From an uncultured Flavobacteriales bacterium (GTDB lineage Bacteria; Bacteroidota; Bacteroidia; Flavobacteriales_D; Crocinitomicaceae), in contig CAJXJK010000004.1 of NCBI GenBank assembly GCA_913054135.1, forward strand, positions 186,001 to 250,000: a stretch of 64,000 bases of DNA, in the 5' to 3' direction. Below, piece after piece: positions 1 to 8,031 of the stretch (position 1 is its first letter; each line of letters begins with the position of its first letter). The position numbers and the translations under genes are program-made. The notes under the pieces were generated by a model. It did not search any database, had not been told where the DNA came from, and saw nothing but the letters and a program-made list of their open reading frames with translations.

Positions 1-1
1 T

Positions 2-646
2 GAGACTCCAGAAGCTCAAGTGGGTGATTTTGCCTTTTTGAAATGTGCGCAAACCACTGATTACGGAGCATTTTTGGATTGGGGATTAATGAAAGATTTG
101 CTATGCCCTTTTTCAGAGCAAACTGTTGACATGATTGAAGATGTTCGTTACTTCGTTTACATTTATGTCGATGAAGAAACAGAGCGAATTGTGGCTTCGG
201 CCAAAACAGATAAATTCTTAGATAATGTTCCAGCTGAATACGAAGAAGGTCAAGAAGTTGAGTTGATTATTGCAACAAGATCAGATCTCGGAGTAAAAGT
301 AATCGTGAACGGAACTCATTCTGGGCTCTTATATCACAATGAAGTTTTCGAAGATTTAAGACCAGGACAAAAAACTACCGGTTATATCAAGAAAATCAGA
401 GAAGATGAGAAACTTGATGTTAGTCTTCAAAAAGAAGGTTATGAACGTGTGATTGGAGTTGCAGGTGATATTCTTAGAAAAATGCAGGCCAATGGTGGAT
501 TCGTAGAGGCAACTGATAAGTCTTCTCCCGAAGTTATCAAGCATATGTTCGGCATCTCTAAAAAGGTATTCAAGAAAGCTATTGGAGCTTTATACAAAGA
601 CAGATTGATTACAATTGAATCCAACGGCATTAGGCTGGTGAAGTAG
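2..646 (+). CDS. CvfB-like S1 RNA-binding protein, 5' end outside window
   Basis: The reading frame is open from the left edge, so the N-terminus is missing (CvfB proteins are about 280 residues; about 214 are here). The visible part begins with an S1-type segment (GAFLDWGL, then a KDLLCPF stretch), which is the second S1-like repeat of CvfB/YitL proteins. A further S1-like repeat follows (GYIKKIREDEKLDVSLQ). The last 60 residues look like the C-terminal winged helix (IKHMFGISKKVFKKAIGALY). Family members bind RNA and affect virulence gene expression in Staphylococcus; the role in Bacteroidota is not established. A GTG at position 20 could be read as a start, but the sequence upstream of it is in frame and fits the family, so I regard it as internal. 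Confidence 0.85.
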   Translation, partial: ETPEAQVGDFAFLKCAQTTDYGAFLDWGLMKDLLCPFSEQTVDMIEDVRYFVYIYVDEETERIVASAKTDKFLDNVPAEYEEGQEVELIIATRSDLGVKVIVNGTHSGLLYHNEVFEDLRPGQKTTGYIKKIREDEKLDVSLQKEGYERVIGVAGDILRKMQANGGFVEATDKSSPEVIKHMFGISKKVFKKAIGALYKDRLITIESNGIRLVK

Positions 647-694
647 TACCAACGAATACCTTTCATTTAACGTTAGTAATAGAAACGCCCAGAA

Positions 695-1195
695 GTGAAA
701 ATCAAATTCCCTTTTATATTTCTTTCAAGCATTGTGTTACTCACAACACTTATCGCCTGCAGAAAAGATGACATTAATCCAACCCAAGAATCTGGCCAGG
801 AACCATATGTTATTCAAGATGACGATTACAGATGGCAGTATGTTGGTGAATGGGAATTCGTTTGCGAAACTTTCACTTGGGATTACATGTGGTACCCTGA
901 TAGCACTGGTGGAGGCTGGGTAAACAATTCACACACAGACACTAATTGGATAGATACTGGTGAAGTGAAAATGGGAATTGCTGAAACCGATATTCTGATT
1001 AAGAAAAAAATGAATCACGAATTCGAAACTCACTTTGTTACTAATTCGGGTGGGTTAAGCATAGAAAATCACAATTGCGGTCACTCCAATTGGTCAATAT
1101 CTGCAGAGAACTATTATCACAATTGGAATCCTGAGTCTTCAAATTATGGGGGTTCTTATTACACGGTCACCACCGTTAAGGGCGTAAAACTCTAA
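695..1195 (+). CDS. small secreted lipoprotein, unknown function
   Basis: A 166-residue protein with a lipoprotein signal peptide: short basic start, hydrophobic run, then a lipobox LIAC with Cys at about residue 22. It starts at GTG; I see no better start. The mature part is rich in Trp, Tyr, Asn and Gly and has no motif I recognise. A Trp-rich stretch around residues 48-65 (RWQYVGEWEF) resembles the opening strand of lipocalin-like lipoproteins that are common in Bacteroidota, but this is only an impression. It follows the CvfB-like gene by 48 bases on the same strand. Confidence 0.7.
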   Translation: MKIKFPFIFLSSIVLLTTLIACRKDDINPTQESGQEPYVIQDDDYRWQYVGEWEFVCETFTWDYMWYPDSTGGGWVNNSHTDTNWIDTGEVKMGIAETDILIKKKMNHEFETHFVTNSGGLSIENHNCGHSNWSISAENYYHNWNPESSNYGGSYYTVTTVKGVKL

Positions 1196-1333
1196 TTCTT
1201 TTTCAAAAGAAAATCCCCAACTTCCAAACTAGAAAATCAATACGACAAACTTCTCAAAAAAGCCTTCTCTTGGTAAGAGAGTATCTTTCTCTCCGAACAT
1301 TACAACTTCCCGCTTGTTCTTAAAAAAACATCT

Positions 1334-1501
1334 ATGGGACTTTTCACAAAAAAATCTCCGATTAAAAAATTGGAAGCCAAGTATGACGCCTTAATTGCTG
1401 AAGCATTTCAATTGTCAAAAACAAATAGAATGGCAAGCGATCAAAAAACAGCCGAGGCGAACGAAGTATTAAAAAAAATTGAAGATTTGAGTAAAGGGTA
1501 G
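1334..1501 (+). CDS. Lacal_2735-type small protein (55 aa)
   Basis: A 55-residue ORF starting at ATG and ending TAG, just before the convergent mutS2 end. The protein begins MGLFTKK, then KKLEAKYDALIAEAFQLS, a TNR motif, then SDQKTAEANEVLKKIE. This matches my recollection of the Lacal_2735 family of short Flavobacteria proteins (about 55-60 residues, no known function). It would form two short amphipathic helices with many Lys, Glu and Ala residues and no membrane segment. The conserved SKTNR and SD-KTAEA words make it a real gene rather than a chance ORF. Confidence 0.75.
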   Translation: MGLFTKKSPIKKLEAKYDALIAEAFQLSKTNRMASDQKTAEANEVLKKIEDLSKG

Positions 1502-1505
1502 TTTC

Positions 1506-3686
1506 CTACTCTACCTCAGACAATTTCGTGGTAATCACAAAATTACCAACAAGCACTACTACTTTATTTCCTTTAATCTCTTTGATTGTACCTCTTTGAT
1601 TAGTACTCTTAAGAACGGCTATGTCACCCACCTTGAAATTCTTAACCACCACCTTGGGTGCTGACCTTTTGGTGGCATCTTCTAATTGACCTTTAGCTAA
1701 CTTTGGCAAGTCAGGAGCTTTCAACTGCTTATCCATCAAAAGCGCATCATTTATTTTGGTCTCTTCTTTTATCTTTCGCTTCTTGGCCGCATCTCTCTTT
1801 GCCTTTTTAAGCACCAAAATCTTTGACTTTTCTTGAGCCACATATCGCTTTACAGACTCATTTAATGCCTTGTTCGTTTCATGCTTTTCGTATTTTTTAA
1901 TCAATTCAAAAATACGCTTGCCAGCATTCACAAATTTGTTTTGTTGCTCAAAAAACGCCGCCTGTCTCTCAGCCTTTTGAGTGAGTGTTAGCAGTTTTGC
2001 GTCATACTTTTGTTTGCTGAGATCAGCAGCTAATGAACTCTTAGTATTCTTTTCATTCAGCTCTTTCAAGTCTGACTTTTCTTTTTGTAGTTCAACCGTC
2101 AAATCATCCAATTCTAATTTTGACTTGCTGACTTTTGATTTAGCTTCATCAATCAAATCTTCTGATATGCCGTTTAATTTGGCTACTTCAAAAGTAAAGG
2201 ATGAACCCGGTTGCCCTATACTCAACTTATAGAGAGGAATCAATTTTTGCGTATCGAATAACATACAAGCATTCACAGCATTATCAAGACTTGCCGTCAA
2301 TATTTTGATATTGGCGTAATGCGTGGTGATCACAGCAAATGACTGCTTTGCATATAGCTTTTCATAAAACACTTCGGCTAAAGCGCCTCCCAATTCAGGA
2401 TCACTACCTGAGCCAAACTCATCCAACAAAAGAAGTGTATTAGCATCTGCATTTCTTAAAAAAAATTCCATCCTTTTAAGCCTATAACTGTACGTACTGA
2501 GTTGATCTTGGATAGATTGGTTATCACCAATATCTGACAAAATATTTTCAAACCAACAGCAACTAGAATTCATTCCTAAAGGAACGAACAACCCTGATTG
2601 AAACATCATTTGAAGTAATCCCACTGTCTTTAAAGTGATCGATTTACCTCCTGCATTCGGTCCTGAAATAACCAAGAATCTATTATCTGAATTAAGCTCA
2701 ATATCCTGTCCAATAGTATTCTCCTCAAGTTCTTTATTTGAAAGATAAAGGAGTGGATGCTTTGCATCAAACCATTCAAATGAAAGTGAAGATTTTATTG
2801 TTGGAATTATTCCTGAATAAGTTTGCCCAAAAATAACTTTGGCATTAAACAAATCGAATCTAACTAACAGTCTTTGAAAGGCTTCTAAATCTTTTCTTCT
2901 ATGTCTTAGTTTATCAGACAGATCAGACAATATTCGATAAATCTCAGAGCGCTCTTCTGCTCGCAACTGAGCTTGATGCTGATTTAAACGAACATTCATT
3001 TCAGGCTCAACATAGGATACATTTCCTTTAGAGCTTACCCCGACAATTTTCCCTGCTACATTATTCTTAAAAGTCGACATTACGGCCAGTAGTCTTTTGT
3101 CATCTAGAAAGGTTTCAAAAGTATCGGCCAAAACCTCATCCTTTTTCCCCTTCTTAAGAGCTTTATCAAAATTCTTATTGATTTCTCTTTTGTTGGATAC
3201 CATTTGCTTGCGAACATTCGCTAACAATGGAGTGGCATCATCCTTAATCTGGCTTTTATCATTTAATACAGACTGAATCAACTTCAAAATACTCTCTACT
3301 TCAGAAATGTGTTCAGTGGCTTGATGGATCAATGGAAATTGATGCCTTTGATTATAGGTAAATGCAATCAACTTTTGAGTTCCCAAACATAAAGTATAAA
3401 CTCTCAAAAGCCCATCTAGTGTCAGCACCCCATTCTTTATATCAAGTAATTTCAAAGCGCCATCAATTGAATCTGATGCCGGATGAGGCATACTCAAATC
3501 ATCTGCCTCATGAATCTGCTTGATTTCGTCTAATAAGTTCAATTCGGCTTTAACTTCTTCTAGTGAATTTAAACTCTTAATTGAAAGTGCGTTTTGCTGC
3601 GCCTTATTAGACTTACAGTACTTAGAAAGACGAATACATATTTCGTCAAACTCAAGGTCCTTTATGGTTTGTTTATCAAACTTCAT
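1506..3686 (-). CDS. mutS2: MutS2-like ATPase without Smr domain
   Basis: A 726-residue MutS2-family protein. The Walker A motif GPNAGGKS lies at residues 342-349 and Walker B LLLLDE at 418-423, followed by GSGSDPELGGALAE, the MutS signature region. The N-terminal 300 residues have the helical core and clamp of MutS2, and a long Lys/Glu-rich coiled coil covers about 515-650. The C-terminus has a KOW-like segment (VGDIAVLKSTNQRGTI) and then stops; the Smr nuclease domain that ends Bacillus MutS2 is absent. MutS2 acts on branched DNA or on collided ribosomes in the organisms studied; without Smr a nuclease role is unlikely here. A TAGTTTTG box just upstream may be its promoter. Confidence 0.93.
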   Translation of the reverse strand: MKFDKQTIKDLEFDEICIRLSKYCKSNKAQQNALSIKSLNSLEEVKAELNLLDEIKQIHEADDLSMPHPASDSIDGALKLLDIKNGVLTLDGLLRVYTLCLGTQKLIAFTYNQRHQFPLIHQATEHISEVESILKLIQSVLNDKSQIKDDATPLLANVRKQMVSNKREINKNFDKALKKGKKDEVLADTFETFLDDKRLLAVMSTFKNNVAGKIVGVSSKGNVSYVEPEMNVRLNQHQAQLRAEERSEIYRILSDLSDKLRHRRKDLEAFQRLLVRFDLFNAKVIFGQTYSGIIPTIKSSLSFEWFDAKHPLLYLSNKELEENTIGQDIELNSDNRFLVISGPNAGGKSITLKTVGLLQMMFQSGLFVPLGMNSSCCWFENILSDIGDNQSIQDQLSTYSYRLKRMEFFLRNADANTLLLLDEFGSGSDPELGGALAEVFYEKLYAKQSFAVITTHYANIKILTASLDNAVNACMLFDTQKLIPLYKLSIGQPGSSFTFEVAKLNGISEDLIDEAKSKVSKSKLELDDLTVELQKEKSDLKELNEKNTKSSLAADLSKQKYDAKLLTLTQKAERQAAFFEQQNKFVNAGKRIFELIKKYEKHETNKALNESVKRYVAQEKSKILVLKKAKRDAAKKRKIKEETKINDALLMDKQLKAPDLPKLAKGQLEDATKRSAPKVVVKNFKVGDIAVLKSTNQRGTIKEIKGNKVVVLVGNFVITTKLSEVE

Positions 3687-3696
3687 TTGTGCAACA

Positions 3697-3704
3697 CAAA
3701 ACTA
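3697..3704 (-). promoter_or_regulatory. possible -7 box of mutS2
   Basis: TAGTTTTG on the minus strand fits the Bacteroidota TAnnTTTG -7 element and lies 10 bases before the mutS2 start, implying a very short leader. No convincing TTG -33 element at the right spacing was found. Confidence 0.3.
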
Positions 3705-3814
3705 CTCATATGAAATTAAAGAATAGCTCTCAACGCAAATCAAGATCTAAAAACGGCGAACACTTCAGTGCGTTAATTGTTATTTAATAACAATCGTCTT
3801 ATTACACATTCATT

Positions 3815-4312
3815 ATGGAATCAAATTATACAACTCTGTTTTCAAACCAATCTCCTAATAGTTTTTCAAGTTTTTCAATTGTAAATGACAATGTTATGGG
3901 TGGAATGTCACAAGCCATTTTAGCTTCAGACAAGGTGAATAATTTAGTTTTTAACGGTAGTATTTCTACTTTAAACAATGGAGGTTTCGCTTCCTTTCGG
4001 TCACAATTTGGTAGCATTGATGTTACCGATTATAATTCAATCAACTTCAAAGTTAAAGGTGATGGTAAACGTTATCTCTTCAGATTAAAAACAAGAATAT
4101 CAGACGACCATTCTTATGTCTATTATTTTAATACGACCAATAATTGGCAGATTGTAAGTATCCCCTTTGATAAACTATTTCCAAGATACAGAGGAATAAA
4201 GCTTAGAATGCCAAATTATCTGGGAGAAGAACTGGCTGAAATTGGAATATTGATAGGAAATGAAAGAGACGAAAGTTTTAGCCTTAAGCTGAAAGAAATT
4301 TGGTTGACTTAA
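3815..4312 (+). CDS. CIA30 family protein
   Basis: A 165-residue protein with the family landmarks of CIA30 (complex I intermediate-associated protein 30): an early NDNVMGGMSQ motif (residues 24-33), a NGGFASFRSQF motif near residue 55, and a KGDGKRYLFRL strand near residue 85. No signal peptide is seen, so it should be cytoplasmic. Eukaryotic CIA30 (NDUFAF1) helps to assemble respiratory complex I; bacterial members form a single galactose-binding-like beta sandwich and their role is not settled. It ends one base before the convergent DUF1295 gene. No complex I genes are in the window, so context does not support an assembly role. Confidence 0.85.
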   Translation: MESNYTTLFSNQSPNSFSSFSIVNDNVMGGMSQAILASDKVNNLVFNGSISTLNNGGFASFRSQFGSIDVTDYNSINFKVKGDGKRYLFRLKTRISDDHSYVYYFNTTNNWQIVSIPFDKLFPRYRGIKLRMPNYLGEELAEIGILIGNERDESFSLKLKEIWLT

Positions 4313-4313
4313 A

Positions 4314-5240
4314 CTATAATTTGAACTTCTTCTTAATCGGAAGAAATCGACTCACTTCTTTTTGGTATCTCCCGTATTCTGGATACTTTTTAGCACTAAT
4401 TGATTCAGAGAAATCCGAGCTCCCTTTGAATAAAAGTACCAGTAACAGAGCTCCTGCAATTGACCAATTAATCCAATGACCGGTGGCAATTACTGAAAAG
4501 AAATAGAATACAATCCAAATTCCTTGCTCTGCCATATAATTCGGATGGCGCATGTATCCCCACAAACCAGTATGCGTGAATCCAACTTTATAAAAGTTCG
4601 ACATCTCTTTGCCGTCCTTTTTTAATGCATGCTTCTTTTCTTGATACTGAAACTGTTGATGATCAGCTACAAATTCAATTATAACTAAGCCAATTATAAC
4701 AGCTGACAAAACTATATCCCAAATTCCCAAAGGCATTGAGGAGCCCGTAGCCTTTACAGTTGGCAATGTCATCATTAAAATAAGCGCCATTTGATAAGCC
4801 GAAATAAATAAGAAATTAAATAAAACCCATTTCCATTTTTGCTCAAAACCAGGTTTGGCACGTAGAATAGACCAACGATAATCTTCTTCACCGGTCCAAA
4901 ACTTCAATGAATATCCTCCCCTTCTTCCAAAATTATAAGTCAATCTGACTCCCCAAATTGTTACCAATATGGCCATTAAAACGAGTCGAGAAGAATAATC
5001 ATCATAATGTGCAGCAATCCAAACATATGGAATTGGAATGACGCTCCAAAGCTTATCTACTTGGCTATAGTTATCCGTTATCGAACTCAATACAAAGCAC
5101 AATAAACCTGCAACTCCATAAACAATAAACTGTGTTGTCAGACTATCTCGTTGAAGTGAGCTCAGTGGTTCATCATAATAAAATGTTAAAATTGGTACAG
5201 CAATCAGTGTAAAAATTAAAAACAGGGCTGTTTTCCACAT
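4314..5240 (-). CDS. DUF1295 membrane protein (steroid reductase-like)
   Basis: A 308-residue integral membrane protein with about seven hydrophobic segments. The C-terminal third has the hallmark of DUF1295 and related methyltransferase/reductase folds: GFTHTGLWGYMRHPNYMAEQG (about residues 223-243, RHPNY being the cofactor-binding core) and a late YPEYGRYQKEVSRFLP. Eukaryotic relatives are steroid 5-alpha reductases and isoprenylcysteine methyltransferases that use NADPH or SAM at the membrane. The substrate in this bacterium cannot be deduced. It is transcribed towards the CIA30 gene and shares no operon. Confidence 0.85.
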   Translation of the reverse strand: MWKTALFLIFTLIAVPILTFYYDEPLSSLQRDSLTTQFIVYGVAGLLCFVLSSITDNYSQVDKLWSVIPIPYVWIAAHYDDYSSRLVLMAILVTIWGVRLTYNFGRRGGYSLKFWTGEEDYRWSILRAKPGFEQKWKWVLFNFLFISAYQMALILMMTLPTVKATGSSMPLGIWDIVLSAVIIGLVIIEFVADHQQFQYQEKKHALKKDGKEMSNFYKVGFTHTGLWGYMRHPNYMAEQGIWIVFYFFSVIATGHWINWSIAGALLLVLLFKGSSDFSESISAKKYPEYGRYQKEVSRFLPIKKKFKL

Positions 5241-5341
5241 AAGTCACAAATAATAGAAGGTTTTAATACTCTGAACCAAAGAAATATAAAAAAGTTCAAA
5301 TAATTTGAACAAATGTAGCAAGTAGTTGTAATCGAAAAGAC

Positions 5342-6508
5342 ATGAAGACACTTTTTCGTTCTTATTTTCTCTTTGCGTTTGTACTATTTTCTTGTACAAG
5401 CAGTCTCGCTCAGCCTAAAAACCTCATTCCTAACCCAGGGTTTGAATCAAACTCAGGTTGTCCTGGAGCCAGTGTTTACTTAAGACACACTAACAATTGG
5501 CATAAAATTAAAAACCATAAAGGAACTCCAGATTACTATTATGGTAATTGTGATTACCACGGAATTATTAATCCTATGGCGCCGGGTAATTTACCGTATG
5601 AAGGACAAGGCTATGTAGGCCAATTCGTCTATTACAGCCACCTCAATCAATGCGAATATATTGTAGTTAAGCTCAACGAAAAGATGGTCAAGGATTCATC
5701 TTACTACTTAGAGTTTTATGTGTTACCATCTACTTTGTATCCACACAGAATTGATTCTTACGGAGCAAACTTTTCAACTAATGAACCCAAGGGACAGAAC
5801 GATCAAGAATTTAAGGTAGTTCCATTGCAAGAGCACATTGGCAACCCAAAAGGAAGTTTTATAACCGATACAATTAATTGGACCAAAATATCAGGGAACT
5901 ACATTGCCAAAGGAGGTGAACAGTATGCCACCTTTGGCAACTTCAGAAAATTCGGAGAAAGAAAGACAATTACTGAAGACGGCAACATTGCCCAACGATT
6001 AGCTGCCTATATGTTCATTGATGGTGTTGGTTTAAAACTAAGCTCAGACACTTCTCAATTTGATTTTAAACCACTTGTTCAACCAGATATTGCGATTTTG
6101 GCTCAACAGCAAATTAAGGACTCAATTGAAGTTCATGAAGAAGCTACTGATAGCATTGTGACGCATGAATATGATCTCAGGGAAATTGTTGTGAAAGACA
6201 CTTTTTATGTGAAACAAAACCCAGTTAAAATAAGACTTTGGGATCACCTAAAATATGACCACGACACAGTTACAGTACTCTTGGATGATCACATTTTACT
6301 AAAGAAAATACCAATCAAGAAGAGGAAAAAGAGTTTTAAAATTGCTATTCCGCCCGGAGCACATATTCTTAAAATCGTAGCGGTTAACTTGGGAGAGATT
6401 CCGCCAAACACAGTAAGTGTTAGTCTGAAAGATGGCAAACATGAAAAGACCTATGTTTTGAATTCTGACTTGGGTGTAACTGAAGCACTCAATTTGAAAG
6501 TGGAGTGA
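5342..6508 (+). CDS. secreted two-domain protein with PNPGFE-type N-terminal domain
   Basis: A 388-residue protein with a signal peptide ending near residue 23 (SSLAQ). Its mature N-terminus, NLIPNPGFE with a nearby Cys-Pro, is the opening of the jelly-roll domain often found in front of OmpA domains in Bacteroidota surface proteins. The OmpA domain is missing. Instead residues about 295-388 form a second domain beginning VKIRLWDHLKYDHDTVTV, with an NLGEIPPNTV motif; I recall similar C-terminal beta domains in other Bacteroidota secreted proteins. A central KKRKK cluster separates two of its strands. Likely located in the periplasm or at the surface; ligand unknown. Confidence 0.7.
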   Translation: MKTLFRSYFLFAFVLFSCTSSLAQPKNLIPNPGFESNSGCPGASVYLRHTNNWHKIKNHKGTPDYYYGNCDYHGIINPMAPGNLPYEGQGYVGQFVYYSHLNQCEYIVVKLNEKMVKDSSYYLEFYVLPSTLYPHRIDSYGANFSTNEPKGQNDQEFKVVPLQEHIGNPKGSFITDTINWTKISGNYIAKGGEQYATFGNFRKFGERKTITEDGNIAQRLAAYMFIDGVGLKLSSDTSQFDFKPLVQPDIAILAQQQIKDSIEVHEEATDSIVTHEYDLREIVVKDTFYVKQNPVKIRLWDHLKYDHDTVTVLLDDHILLKKIPIKKRKKSFKIAIPPGAHILKIVAVNLGEIPPNTVSVSLKDGKHEKTYVLNSDLGVTEALNLKVE

Positions 6509-6584
6509 CGTAATTCAGACACGCCACTGACCAATCTCAACAACTAGAGAATCAATCATACGCACCTTTGTAATAAAAAGGAAA

Positions 6585-7094
6585 GTGAGCAAGAAATTCA
6601 AGAAGTTTATAAAAATGAGTGCGATTCCTTTAACCATATTCGTGCTGTTTCTAGTCTGGTATAAGTACACCTTTTCAATGGAGGTTATTGAGGAGAGAAG
6701 TATCAATGAGAATTCTGACAAACAATCAGTATTGATCGTTTCACAAGGAAGTGAATTCAAAAACAAAGTTATTGAAGGTGTTATTGAAGAAATTGAACCA
6801 AGAGGGGATTTTCTTAAAGTCATTGACGCAACAGCATTGCCAAATGAAAATTCAAATGAATGGGATGCCATGCTAATAATACATACCATGGAAATTTCGC
6901 AACCGCAGGCTGATGTAAAGAACTTCTTAAGTAAAAACTATGACCCAAATAAGATGATTGTTTTCGCTACCTCTTCATCTGGAGAAATCCAAATGGAAGG
7001 CATAGATGGATTCACAGGTGCCTCAATTCTTGAAGAAGTGGATGAAAGGATTAATCAGTTCACTAAGCTTCTGATTGAAGTACTTGAGAAATAA
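6585..7094 (+). CDS. membrane-anchored flavodoxin-like protein, uncertain
   Basis: A 169-residue protein starting at GTG after an AAAAGGAAA stretch; ATG at 6615 is an alternative. It has one N-terminal membrane helix (about residues 13-25, MSAIPLTIFVLFLVWY) and a soluble domain with alternating strands and helices: QSVLIVSQGSEF, then a DAMLIIHTMEIS strand and IVFATSSSGEI. The order of strand-loop-helix and the Ser-rich loops are like a flavodoxin fold, but the FMN-binding T/S-x-T/S-G-x-T loop is not present, so flavin binding is doubtful. Function not known. Confidence 0.6.
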   Translation: MSKKFKKFIKMSAIPLTIFVLFLVWYKYTFSMEVIEERSINENSDKQSVLIVSQGSEFKNKVIEGVIEEIEPRGDFLKVIDATALPNENSNEWDAMLIIHTMEISQPQADVKNFLSKNYDPNKMIVFATSSSGEIQMEGIDGFTGASILEEVDERINQFTKLLIEVLEK

Positions 7095-7169
7095 AAATGT
7101 TTGTTGAAGATTAATGCTGCTTTATTGATTTACTTAATCCTGCTGCACTAATCATATTAACTTTATTAG

Positions 7170-7619
7170 ATGAAAATAAAATTTATACTGCCAATTGCAG
7201 CCCTCAGCTTGTTTGCTATAAGCTGCTCTAGTGAAGACAACCAAGAGACAGCTGAGAATGAAGAAGTAGCAATAACTGAAGTCGTTGAAGAAATTTCTGA
7301 AGCCCCATTAGAAGGGTTAATTTTAAACGAAGGCGCGAAATGGAAAGTTGATAGTACAACGAATGCAGGGATGCTTGTCGTTGACTCATTGATTAACAAT
7401 TTTCAAGAAGAAGATTATGTCGCCCTGGGATCTGATATAAAGGCTGAACTAGGAAGCATCATAGATCAGTGCAAAATGGAAGGAGAAGATCATAACCAAT
7501 ATCACATTGTACTTCATGCCATGATGAAAGAAAGCAAAGCTTTAAAATCGGGTGACTCAGAAACGACTGAACAGGTCGAAATGTTCTCAAAAGCATATTT
7601 TGAGCATTTTGAGCTTTAA
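7170..7619 (+). CDS. small acidic lipoprotein, unknown function
   Basis: A 149-residue lipoprotein: signal MKIKFILPIAALSLFAIS followed by a Cys at residue 19 (SCSS). The first 30 mature residues are almost all Glu, Asn, Thr and Val, a flexible linker of the kind seen in exported Bacteroidota lipoproteins. The rest (residues 55-149) appears helical, with IIDQCKMEGEDHNQYHIVLH and further helices. No domain was recognised. A TAACTTTA element 5 bases before the ATG is close to a -7 box. Confidence 0.7.
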   Translation: MKIKFILPIAALSLFAISCSSEDNQETAENEEVAITEVVEEISEAPLEGLILNEGAKWKVDSTTNAGMLVVDSLINNFQEEDYVALGSDIKAELGSIIDQCKMEGEDHNQYHIVLHAMMKESKALKSGDSETTEQVEMFSKAYFEHFEL

Positions 7620-7688
7620 GAATATACAGTCTAAGATTTATCTTGCCGTTTCACAGATGAAAGATAATGAGTTTAGTCTTGGGAATAG

Positions 7689-8030
7689 CTAGTAGTTTCT
7701 AACCGCCGGATGCTCTTTTAAGATCTTATCTATTTTTTTCTTGGAAGGGATTTTATCTGCTTCATAGAATACGAAACTCATTTCTTTAGCTAAAGATTGA
7801 GCAACTTTGATAGCCTCCATGTGTTCACCTGAGTGTGCGAAATTTTTCATATCAATTTCAGTTTCCCACAATGTTGCCGTATAAAACGTATTCAAACTTG
7901 TTCCGATTAATTTAACTTCAACAACTCCATGAGAGACTAAAGCCTGCTTTTCTATTTGCTTAGACATTTTGAGAAAAGTAAAGAGTTTGCTCTTTTTTTG
8001 AAGGACGAATTTACCAAGTGCTAAGTACAT
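7689..8030 (-). CDS. DUF3291-like small protein, possible monooxygenase fold
   Basis: A 113-residue protein. The longest frame begins at a TTG at 8075, 44 bases inside the upstream gene, but the ATG at 8030 lies one base after the upstream stop (TAATATG), so I use it; this suggests coupled translation. The pattern FYTATLWETEIDMKNFAHSG, then HMEAIK, resembles the DUF3291 / antibiotic biosynthesis monooxygenase-like ferredoxin fold, where a TLW strand precedes an F...S..H..A helix. No cofactor site can be seen. It closes the long minus-strand run that starts at pyrD. Confidence 0.6.
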   Translation of the reverse strand: MYLALGKFVLQKKSKLFTFLKMSKQIEKQALVSHGVVEVKLIGTSLNTFYTATLWETEIDMKNFAHSGEHMEAIKVAQSLAKEMSFVFYEADKIPSKKKIDKILKEHPAVRNY

Positions 8031-8031
8031 A

